From NCBI GenBank assembly GCA_002732015.1, contig PCCU01000070.1, positions 1 to 8,333 on the forward strand: 8,333 nucleotides of DNA. Direction: 5' to 3'. Source of the stretch: Candidatus Pelagibacterales bacterium. GTDB lineage: Bacteria > Pseudomonadota > Alphaproteobacteria > TMED109. The notes under the pieces were generated by a model that did no database searches, was not told where the DNA came from, and saw only the letters and a program-made list of their open reading frames with translations. Shown one piece after another: positions 1 through 6,530 of this stretch (its first letter is position 1; each line of letters begins with the position of its first letter). Position numbers and translations under genes: made by a program.

Positions 1-64
1 ATTTATGTTGTTTGCCCAGGGTATTTCAATCGTTTCCACGAGCATCAAGAAAATTAGGAGTTAA
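1..64 (+). CDS. dctQ: TRAP transporter small permease, C-terminal end only
   Basis: Only about the last 20 codons are in the window, in the frame starting at base 2 and ending with TAA at 62-64. The visible tail reads FMLFAQGIS followed by a basic end (IKKIRS). This resembles the end of the last helix of TRAP small permeases (DctQ), which commonly close with a hydrophobic stretch, a QG-S motif and a short positively charged tail. The stop lies 3 nt before the ATG of a clear dctM, the usual Q-M order. DctQ is a four-helix inner-membrane protein that partners DctM in sodium-driven, binding-protein-dependent organic acid uptake. The call rests on a short fragment plus position; the rest of the gene lies upstream of the window. 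Confidence 0.7.
   Translation, partial: FMLFAQGISIVSTSIKKIRS
56..60 (+). promoter_or_regulatory. Ribosome binding site of dctM
   Basis: AGGAG lies 7 nt before the ATG at 68 and sits inside the last codons of dctQ. It supports the chosen dctM start and tight translation of dctM after dctQ. Confidence 0.75.
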
Positions 65-67
65 ATA

Positions 68-1453
68 ATGATTTCGCAAGAATTTATGTTGGTGAGCATG
101 CTAGGTGTTTTATTTATTTCTTTGTTGTCTGGATATCCTGTAGCATTTACTATTTCTGGTGTATCTTTACTATTTGCTTTTCTTGGTGCTGCTTTAAATG
201 TATTTGATATGTCATTTGTATCGGCTTTTCCAAATAGGATTTACGGAATTATGACTAACGATCTGCTAATATCAGTGCCTCTATTTGTTTTTATGGGTGT
301 TATGTTACAGAAGTCTAAAATAGCAGAAGAATTAATAGAGTCTATGGGGATATTAATGCAAAATGTTAGGTCTGGTTTAACTATTTCAGTAACTTTAGTT
401 GGGGCCTTGCTAGCTGCGTCAACAGGTATAGTTGGAGCTACTGTAGTTACTATGGGACTTCTATCATTACCAACCATGTTAAAGCAAGGTTATTCTCCAA
501 AATTAGCTACTGGTACAATATGTGCTGCAGGTACTTTAGGTCAGATAATTCCTCCATCAATAGTTTTAATTCTTTTAAGTGATCAAATATCAGCATCTTA
601 CCAACAAGCACAACTTGCTTTAGGAAACTTTTCTCCTGATTCAGTTAGTGTAACTGATTTATTTTTTGGTGCACTAATTCCTGGGTTGTGCTTAGTATTT
701 ATGTATATATTCTGGCAAATAATAAATTCATATTTGAACCCTAGCAGTATTCCTAAAAAAAAAAAGATTCTTGCTGAGAATATAAATGCACTTTATCTAA
801 ATATTTTTAAAGCATTAATTCCTCCATTAGTTTTAATAATTTCAGTGTTGGGTTCAATATTAGCTGGACTTGCAACACCAACAGAGTCAGCTGGGGTAGG
901 AGCACTAGGAGCAATTTTGCTTGCTTATTTAAAAAAACAACTCTCATTTAAGGTTTTTAAACAAGTTGTTCAAGACACGGCAAAGACTACCTCAATGGTA
1001 TTTATTATTTTAGTAGGGGCAGCATTATTTTCATTGGTATTTAGAGGATATGGGGGAGATGAGATAGTTGCACATTTTTTAACTAATATAGAAGGGGGTG
1101 TGGTTGTATCAATTATTATCACTATGACAGCTATATTCATTCTAGGTTTCTTTTTAGAAGTATTTGAAATAATTTATGTTGTTGTACCAATTATTGGTCC
1201 AGCTATATTAATGATGGGAGTTGACCCGCTGTGGTTTGGTATTATGATAGCTATAAACTTGCAAACTTCTTTTCTAACTCCTCCCTTTGGTTTTGCTTTG
1301 TTTTATTTAAGAGGCGTTGCTCCTCCTTCAGTAAAAACAACCCAAATCTATTATGGTGCAATACCATTTGTAATTATTCAGTTATTGATGCTATTTATCT
1401 TGTGGCATTTTCCGGCACTTGCAACTTATCTGCCTGAAATAATTTACAACTAG
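68..1453 (+). CDS. dctM: TRAP transporter large permease DctM, FcbT3/TakM-like subfamily
   Basis: This 461-residue protein is the main sodium-coupled channel subunit of a tripartite ATP-independent periplasmic transporter and sits in the inner membrane. It is hydrophobic throughout, with about a dozen membrane segments. Family motifs visible are the glycine-rich STGIVGATVV stretch (118-127), GQIIPPS (158-164), ATPTESAGVGALGA (269-282) and TPPFGFALFYLRG (404-416). Residues 170-197 form an insertion (SDQISASYQQAQLALGNF and following) that I associate with the mannitol/chloroaromatic/2-oxoacid group of large permeases (COG4664), which pairs with TakP-like binding proteins. Such a binding protein is encoded at 3506-4627, but on the opposite strand. 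The start has a good ribosome site and follows dctQ by 3 nt. The cytoplasmic loop near residue 230 is encoded by a run of 11 A. Function is secure at family level; the substrate is unknown. Confidence 0.95.
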   Translation: MISQEFMLVSMLGVLFISLLSGYPVAFTISGVSLLFAFLGAALNVFDMSFVSAFPNRIYGIMTNDLLISVPLFVFMGVMLQKSKIAEELIESMGILMQNVRSGLTISVTLVGALLAASTGIVGATVVTMGLLSLPTMLKQGYSPKLATGTICAAGTLGQIIPPSIVLILLSDQISASYQQAQLALGNFSPDSVSVTDLFFGALIPGLCLVFMYIFWQIINSYLNPSSIPKKKKILAENINALYLNIFKALIPPLVLIISVLGSILAGLATPTESAGVGALGAILLAYLKKQLSFKVFKQVVQDTAKTTSMVFIILVGAALFSLVFRGYGGDEIVAHFLTNIEGGVVVSIIITMTAIFILGFFLEVFEIIYVVVPIIGPAILMMGVDPLWFGIMIAINLQTSFLTPPFGFALFYLRGVAPPSVKTTQIYYGAIPFVIIQLLMLFILWHFPALATYLPEIIYN

Positions 1454-1507
1454 TTTTTTTTTACAGCTACTATATTATGCTTATTTATATGAGTTATATT
1501 AATATTT

Positions 1508-2164
1508 ATGCAAAATAATAATAAAATAGAAGTTTGGGGTTACAAAACTTTCAGACCTTTCAGAATTTATTGGGCTTTGTATGAATATAATTTAGACTTT
1601 ATAAAGTATAAAATAGGTTCAAGGACTGGCGAAACTAAAACTAGCCAATATCTTAAAATTAATTCTAAAGGAAAGATTCCAACCTTTAGACATAATAATA
1701 TTACAATAACTGAAAGTGGAGCAGCTGTTTCATATATTTTAGATAATTTTAAAAAGCCTAAAGATTTCTTTATACCAAAGACTGCATCTGATAAAGCAAA
1801 AGTGCAAGAGTGGTGTTTATTTTCATTAATGGAATTAGACTGTCTTTCCATATATATATTAAGAAGACATGAAAAGCCAGATTCCCTTGGGTTGTCAAAA
1901 ATTTATGGTGAAGCAGATAATGCGGTAAAAACTGCAAGAATGCATTTTGATAAAATGATTGCAGCATGTGAAAAAAGTGTACCTAAAAATTCATGGTTGT
2001 TAAGTGACAGTCCATCTATGGCAGATATAATCTTTATGAGTTGCCTCATACATTGTGATAATTTTAGATTAAAAATTAAAAGTGATAATATAAACCTTTA
2101 CATAGAAAGAGCAAAAAAGAGAAATATATTTCAAAGAGCATTTAAAGATTGTTTTAATATGTAG
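1508..2164 (+). CDS. Glutathione S-transferase family protein
   Basis: The 218-residue product has the size and layout of a soluble cytosolic GST: a thioredoxin-like N-terminal half (about 6-82) and an all-helical C-terminal half (about 92-215). Visible signatures are KIPTF at 56-60 with the cis-proline P58 of the glutathione site, ESGAAVSYI at 69-77 where E69-S70 normally bind the gamma-glutamyl group, and an N-capping box SMAD at 170-173 typical of the GST C-terminal fold. The residue that usually activates glutathione lies in the loop after strand 1 (GYKTFRPF, 11-18); there is no Cys there, and T14 is the nearest hydroxyl. The gene lies 54 nt after dctM and 26 nt before a CoA-transferase, so it is probably in their operon. 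No clear Shine-Dalgarno precedes the ATG; I keep this start because the first beta strand begins at residue 6. The substrate cannot be read from the sequence. Confidence 0.85.
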   Translation: MQNNNKIEVWGYKTFRPFRIYWALYEYNLDFIKYKIGSRTGETKTSQYLKINSKGKIPTFRHNNITITESGAAVSYILDNFKKPKDFFIPKTASDKAKVQEWCLFSLMELDCLSIYILRRHEKPDSLGLSKIYGEADNAVKTARMHFDKMIAACEKSVPKNSWLLSDSPSMADIIFMSCLIHCDNFRLKIKSDNINLYIERAKKRNIFQRAFKDCFNM

Positions 2165-2172
2165 TTTATTTT

Positions 2173-2178
2173 GAGGAG
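2173..2178 (+). promoter_or_regulatory. Ribosome binding site of the first CoA-transferase
   Basis: GAGGAG lies 12 nt before the ATG at 2191, a slightly long spacing. It falls in the 26-nt gap after the GST gene and supports independent initiation at 2191. Confidence 0.65.
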
Positions 2179-2190
2179 TAAAAAATAAAT

Positions 2191-3384
2191 ATGAAAAAAA
2201 AAGGACCCTTATCTGGAATAAAAGTATTGGATCTAACTGCAATGGTTTCTGGCCCCACAGCAACCATGATGTTAGGCGACCAAGGAGCGGATGTCATAAA
2301 AGTTGAGCCTTTGGGAGGAGAATTAATGAGAAAGGTAGGAGATGAATTAAATGGTATGACTAACTCCTTTTTATGCTGTAATCGAAGCAAGCGTTCCATT
2401 GCTATAAATCTTAAAAATAAAAAAGGGTTAAATATTTTAAAAAAACTAATTTTAATTTCAGACGTATTTGTACAAAATTTCAGACCAGGAACTGTTCAAA
2501 GAATGGGAATTGACTATCATAGAATTAAAAAAGTTAATCCGAAATTAGTATATGTTTCTATAAGCGGGTTTGGAGAAAAAGGACCATATTCTAAACAGAG
2601 AGTTTATGATCCAGTAATACAAGCTCTTTCAGGGTTAGCTGATATACAAAGAGACCAAATTACAGGAGTCCCAAAACAAGTTAGAACTATTATCCCGGAT
2701 AAGACTACTGGCCTAGCAGCTGCTCAAGCAATAAGTTCCGCTTTATTTTATAGAGAAAGATTTGGAAAAGGACAACACATAAAATTAGCTATGCTTGATG
2801 TTATGGTAGCCTACTTATGGCCTGAAGGTAGTGCTGCATTATCATTTGTTGGAAAAGAAAAAAACCCTTCCATAGCACAGTTTGGATTAGATTTAGTTTT
2901 TAAAACTAAAGATAAAAAGTATATTACTGCTGGTGCAGTCACTGACAAAGAGTGGATAGGTATGTGTAAAGCATTTAGTAGAGAAGACTTAATTAAAAAT
3001 AAAAAGTTTTCCACTCCTAATGGTAGAGTAAAATATAAGGAGGAAAGAAGAAAGCTAATTTCAGATGAAATTTCTAAATTTAAAGCATCTGAAATTTTAG
3101 AAGCTTTTCACAAAGAAGAGGTGCCCAGTGCACCTATTCTTTCTAGAGTAGAGCTTTTAGAAAATAAACAAATAAAAGCTAATAAAATAATAAATTTTTA
3201 TAAAAGTAAAATTTTTGGTAAAATAAGATCCCCACGTCCTGCTGCTATTTTTTCTGAGTCTCCAACAACAGGAAAAAAATTAGCACCATTATTAGGTGAA
3301 AATAGTTTAGAGATTTTAAAAGAATTAAATTATTCAAAAGAGGAAATAAAATCTTTTTTGAAAGAAAAAGTAATATCAGAATAA
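2191..3384 (+). CDS. Class III CoA-transferase (CaiB/BaiF family)
   Basis: This 397-residue protein is a full-length member of the class III CoA-transferases, soluble enzymes that move CoA between carboxylic acids. The N-terminal block GIKVLDLT (9-16), SGPTATMMLGDQGADVIKVE (20-39) and NFRPGTV (96-102) are family hallmarks. The catalytic aspartate that forms the acyl-enzyme anhydride is probably D170 (IIPDKTTG), equivalent to Asp169 of formyl-CoA transferase. Later family features are GKGQHIKLAMLD (192-203), VPSAPI (311-316) and LLGENSLEIL (367-376). Compared with the second copy in this window (6527-7705), it lacks the canonical TRVLAGPYA wording at the N-terminus (it has TAMVSGPTA), so the two are divergent paralogues, not a recent duplication. 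It is the last gene of the plus-strand block after dctQM and the GST gene, which suggests it activates an imported acid. The substrate is unknown. Confidence 0.92.
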   Translation: MKKKGPLSGIKVLDLTAMVSGPTATMMLGDQGADVIKVEPLGGELMRKVGDELNGMTNSFLCCNRSKRSIAINLKNKKGLNILKKLILISDVFVQNFRPGTVQRMGIDYHRIKKVNPKLVYVSISGFGEKGPYSKQRVYDPVIQALSGLADIQRDQITGVPKQVRTIIPDKTTGLAAAQAISSALFYRERFGKGQHIKLAMLDVMVAYLWPEGSAALSFVGKEKNPSIAQFGLDLVFKTKDKKYITAGAVTDKEWIGMCKAFSREDLIKNKKFSTPNGRVKYKEERRKLISDEISKFKASEILEAFHKEEVPSAPILSRVELLENKQIKANKIINFYKSKIFGKIRSPRPAAIFSESPTTGKKLAPLLGENSLEILKELNYSKEEIKSFLKEKVISE

Positions 3385-3444
3385 ATTTCTAGAAACATCA
3401 TTTTTATGTACAAAAAAATTGTCTATTTTCTTTATATTTTTATC

Positions 3445-3481
3445 ATGTTTTATATTAAATGTTTTTGGTTAAATAAAACAT
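3445..3481. terminator. AT-rich inverted repeat between convergent genes, possible bidirectional terminator
   Basis: ATGTTTTAT at 3445-3453 is perfectly complementary to ATAAAACAT at 3473-3481, and TTAA at 3455-3458 pairs with TTAA at 3469-3472 across a one-base bulge, leaving a 10-nt loop. It sits in the 121-nt gap between the convergent CoA-transferase and dctP, where a shared terminator would be expected. It has only two G-C pairs and no clean U tract on either side, so it is weak by intrinsic-terminator standards and could be chance in AT-rich DNA. Confidence 0.3.
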
Positions 3482-3505
3482 AACAATAGTTTTCTTTGCT
3501 AGTAC

Positions 3506-4627
3506 TTAGCTGCTTAGATTTATAAAACCATGTTCTGCGAATGGAGACCTTAGTCTCGCTAAATTTTTAAAATTATTCCAGCTATCAAATATCTGTCTAT
3601 TTAGTTTTCCTTCATTAGCTGTTTCTGCTACTACATCATTAGAAATTTCTATCATTGATTTAAAAACTGATTTAGGAAAATTTAAAACTTCGACATTGTG
3701 CTCTTTTATTAACTTTTGTTGAGCATCAGAATTAGCTGCAGTAAATTCAGAAAGCATTCTATTATTTTCTGCTTCACAGGCAACTTGAACTATAGTTTTA
3801 AGGTCATCTGGTAAAGAATTATATGCTTCTAAGTTTATTGTGCATTCTAAAACTGAACTGGGTTCATGAATTCCTGGCCCATAATAAAATTTAGTAATTT
3901 TATAAAAACCAAATGCTAAGTCATTCCAAGGTCCAACCCATTCTGTTGCGTCTATGGCTCCTGATTGCAATGCCGGCATTATTTCACCTCCTGGCAGTGC
4001 TACTGCAGTGCCCCCCATTCTATTAAGAACCTCTGCAGCTAGTCCAGGGATTCTCATTTTTAAACCTTTAAAGTCAGCTTTGGAGTTAATTTTTTTTAAA
4101 AACCACCCTCCCATTTGAGTGCCTGAATTTCCTGCCATAAATGATTTTAGTCCAAAGTCGCTGTAAAGTTTATCCCATAATTCTTGTCCTCCACCATAGT
4201 TTATCCACGCATTATGTTCCTGTGCAATCATTCCACCAGGTACTGCTCCAAAAAAAGGAGTTGATTTATTTTTATTAATCCAATAGTAGGGCGAAGCATG
4301 AAACATTTGAGCTTTATTCTCTCTAACTGCATCAAAACTTTCAAATGCTGGAACTAATTCTCCTGCTGCAAAAAGTTTGATATTTAATCTTCCTTCAGAC
4401 ATTTTGCTTATACTATCTGCTAATCTCTGAGCGCCAGTTCCTAGCCCAGGAAAATTTTTAGGCCAAGTAGTTACTAACTTCCAATCAAAAGTCTTTTTGA
4501 TAGTTGCAGTTGTTTTAGATGGTTTATTTGGAGTTCCACTATCACTACAAGACGATAAAAAACTGGCTGCCGTTATAAGTCCTGCTGTTTTCAGTATTTT
4601 TCTTCTAGAAATTTCTTTTTTTGACAT
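3506..4627 (-). CDS. dctP: TRAP transporter substrate-binding protein, TakP-like, Tat-type lipoprotein signal
   Basis: The 373-residue product resembles Rhodobacter TakP and FcbT1-type (COG4663) binding proteins, which capture 2-oxoacids, lactate or related carboxylates for a TRAP permease. The N-terminus carries a twin-arginine motif, SRRKILK (7-13), then a hydrophobic stretch and a lipobox LSSC with C27, so the mature protein is probably an exported lipid-anchored protein. Ligand-site residues known from TakP are kept: Q171 in GTQMGGWF, R192 in LKMRIPG (carboxylate salt bridge), and E229-W230 in DATEWVGP (cation and substrate contacts). AGELVPAFE (88-96) is also typical. The length is close to TakP (about 365). 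An AGGAGG lies 4 nt upstream of the ATG. It follows the SLC13 gene by 70 nt on the same strand and is convergent with dctQM, so its permease partner is uncertain, although the DctM subfamily in this window fits. Confidence 0.92.
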   Translation of the reverse strand: MSKKEISRRKILKTAGLITAASFLSSCSDSGTPNKPSKTTATIKKTFDWKLVTTWPKNFPGLGTGAQRLADSISKMSEGRLNIKLFAAGELVPAFESFDAVRENKAQMFHASPYYWINKNKSTPFFGAVPGGMIAQEHNAWINYGGGQELWDKLYSDFGLKSFMAGNSGTQMGGWFLKKINSKADFKGLKMRIPGLAAEVLNRMGGTAVALPGGEIMPALQSGAIDATEWVGPWNDLAFGFYKITKFYYGPGIHEPSSVLECTINLEAYNSLPDDLKTIVQVACEAENNRMLSEFTAANSDAQQKLIKEHNVEVLNFPKSVFKSMIEISNDVVAETANEGKLNRQIFDSWNNFKNLARLRSPFAEHGFINLSS

Positions 4628-4631
4628 TGGT

Positions 4632-4637
4632 CCTCCT
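4632..4637 (-). promoter_or_regulatory. Ribosome binding site of dctP
   Basis: On the minus strand a full AGGAGG stands 4 nt before the ATG at 4627, the strongest such site in the window. The 70-nt gap upstream (4628-4697) is nearly pure A/T, so a promoter there is possible but no hexamer pair can be singled out. Confidence 0.7.
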
Positions 4638-4697
4638 ATATTTTATTTAAATATAATCATATATTCCTACTTTTAAAATACTTTTTTAAATAAACTT

Positions 4698-6530
4698 TTA
4701 GTAGCCAAAATATTTGGGTAGAAAAAAAATATATATTATCCAAGTAAATATAGTTAGAGGTATACCACATCTTACATAATCATGAAATTTATAATGCCCA
4801 GGGGCCATTACTAATAAATTTGTTTGATATCCGAAAGGAGTACAGAAAGAAATATTAGAAGCAAGAATTATCGTGATAATAAATGCCATTGGATCTACAT
4901 TGAAGGCATATGATAAATTAATTGCAATAGGCATAAAAATTATAACTGTGGCATTATTTGTTAAAAAATTAGTAAATATTGTTACTAAAATAAACATACT
5001 ACATAGTACGAATGATACTGATTTGTCATTTAAAAAGAACATTAGATTTTTTACTATTAATTGCGCCGCTCCTGACGTTTCTAAGGCAGTTCCATAAGCC
5101 AACATTGATGCTATAGTTATATAAATTCTTTTGTTAATTGCATTTGCAGCTCGATTTATAGATAAAGCATTAGTTAAAACCATAGCTGAAGCTCCTACTA
5201 TAGACGCCGTTGCTAAATCTATTAATCCCGAGGCTGCAGCTAAAATAGTGGTTAAAAATATTATACTAGAACGAAACAGTTTCTTTTTTTGTGGTAAATA
5301 TTTTCTTGTCCAATCTATTAAAACTACATCAGAGTTATTTTTCAAACTAGATATTGCGCTTTCTGTTCCTTGTACTAACAAAACATCTCCTGCAAGTAGA
5401 GGAATTTCAGTAACTCTATCTTTCAACATACGTGATCTTCTTAGCAAGCCTAAGACTATGCAGCCGGTAAAATTTCTAAACCTAATTTGTTCTAAGTCTT
5501 TCCCTATCATTTCGGAGCTAGGAGCTACTAGTACTTCAGCTAAAACTCTTGAGTCTTTGACTATATTTTTATCAATTTCAACTAAATCACCACTTAAATC
5601 TCTAGTTAATTGGGGCTGTAGTTGGTCATCAAGCTTTGAAATTCCTTCTTCTAATGATTTTCTTGTTGCTGCTAAAACTATTACATCACCTACTTTTAAA
5701 ACTAGATTTTGTATAGGTGGATAAAATGCATGCTCACCTCTTTGAATGAATAGAATATTGCTATTATCCAATTCTTGAATATTATTATTTTCAATTTTAA
5801 GTTGAAGTAATTTAGAATTTTCTTTTACTTCTATTTCTGCTAAAAACTGTCTAGCATCTCTTGCAAAAGGGTTTTTAAAAGATTGTTGTTTAGGTAATAA
5901 CCTTGGAATAATAAGTAATGTAAATATTAAGCCAGGTATAGCAATGATTAATGCTGGTATTGACATATCTAATAATCCAATTGGTTTTATATTAAAGTCA
6001 GTAACTATACCCGCTCCTATAAGGTTTGTACTAGAGCCCATTAAAGTTGTCATTCCACCGAGCATACTTACGTAGGATAAAGGCAAAAGAGTTTTACTTA
6101 CATCTATATTATTTTTTTCTACCAAGGCAGCTATCAATGGGATAAACATAACTACTATAGGTGTATTATTCATAACTGAGCTTAATATAGCTACACAAAT
6201 TAAAATTATTGAAAAAAGTATTATAGTATTGATCTTATTTTCAATTTCAAAGATTCTAGCAATAGAGCTAATGGCTCCAGTTGCCACCATTCCTTCTGCC
6301 ATAATTAACAATGCCATGACTGTAATTAATCCAGGATTAGCAAATCCTGCTAACAAGTTGCTAATATCACTATTTGCATCTTTTGAAAATATAACTTGAA
6401 TGATAGCTAATGCTGATAATAGGCCTATGGATACAGACTCCATAGGATATTTATCAATAATAAAAAAGAAAAGAGCTACAATACCTACAATTATTGTTAA
6501 AATAGCTAATATATTAAAATCTAAAATCAT
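4698..6530 (-). CDS. SLC13-family (DASS-type) permease with two central RCK_C/TrkA_C-like domains
   Basis: This 610-residue inner-membrane protein belongs to the divalent anion:sodium symporter superfamily. An N-terminal membrane half (about 5-210) holds MNNTP (120-124) and the substrate/sodium loop GSSTNL (165-170). A soluble central region (about 222-405) has two repeats resembling RCK_C/TrkA_C regulatory domains; each ends in a GD(V)-type strand (LKVGDVIVLAA at 278-288 and LLAGDVLLVQG at 378-388). A C-terminal membrane half (about 418-606) repeats the motifs as TNNAT (524-528) and TPFGYQTN (564-571). The inverted two-half layout with matching TN motifs is the SLC13 fold. Relatives with this central insertion include sulfate carriers and dicarboxylate carriers, so the anion is not settled. 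The ATG overlaps the stop of the preceding CoA-transferase in ATGA and lacks a Shine-Dalgarno, implying translational coupling. The link to bioA and a CoA-transferase favours a dicarboxylate, but that is inference. Confidence 0.9.
   Translation of the reverse strand: MILDFNILAILTIIVGIVALFFFIIDKYPMESVSIGLLSALAIIQVIFSKDANSDISNLLAGFANPGLITVMALLIMAEGMVATGAISSIARIFEIENKINTIILFSIILICVAILSSVMNNTPIVVMFIPLIAALVEKNNIDVSKTLLPLSYVSMLGGMTTLMGSSTNLIGAGIVTDFNIKPIGLLDMSIPALIIAIPGLIFTLLIIPRLLPKQQSFKNPFARDARQFLAEIEVKENSKLLQLKIENNNIQELDNSNILFIQRGEHAFYPPIQNLVLKVGDVIVLAATRKSLEEGISKLDDQLQPQLTRDLSGDLVEIDKNIVKDSRVLAEVLVAPSSEMIGKDLEQIRFRNFTGCIVLGLLRRSRMLKDRVTEIPLLAGDVLLVQGTESAISSLKNNSDVVLIDWTRKYLPQKKKLFRSSIIFLTTILAAASGLIDLATASIVGASAMVLTNALSINRAANAINKRIYITIASMLAYGTALETSGAAQLIVKNLMFFLNDKSVSFVLCSMFILVTIFTNFLTNNATVIIFMPIAINLSYAFNVDPMAFIITIILASNISFCTPFGYQTNLLVMAPGHYKFHDYVRCGIPLTIFTWIIYIFFLPKYFGY

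Noticed and set aside
1454..1507. Nine-T run after the dctM stop as an intrinsic terminator, and a TTTACA/TTTATA pair (1460-1465 and 1484-1489, 18-nt spacer) as a promoter for the GST gene
   Set aside because: There is no GC-containing hairpin before the T run, and in DNA this AT-rich such hexamers occur often by chance. The 54-nt gap is compatible with readthrough from dctM.
1567..2399. Minus-strand open frames opposite the GST and CoA-transferase genes
   Set aside because: They overlap confidently assigned genes, overlap each other in different frames and have no recognisable features.
4628..4697. Riboswitch, small RNA or defined promoter in the gap before dctP
   Set aside because: At 70 nt and nearly all A/T apart from the ribosome site, it has no room for a known riboswitch fold and no distinctive promoter hexamers.
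4873..5724. Two plus-strand open frames (4873-5097 and 5131-5724) lying antisense within the SLC13 gene
   Set aside because: They are in one frame opposite a strongly conserved SLC13 protein, show no recognisable domain and have no ribosome site; they are shadows of the real gene.
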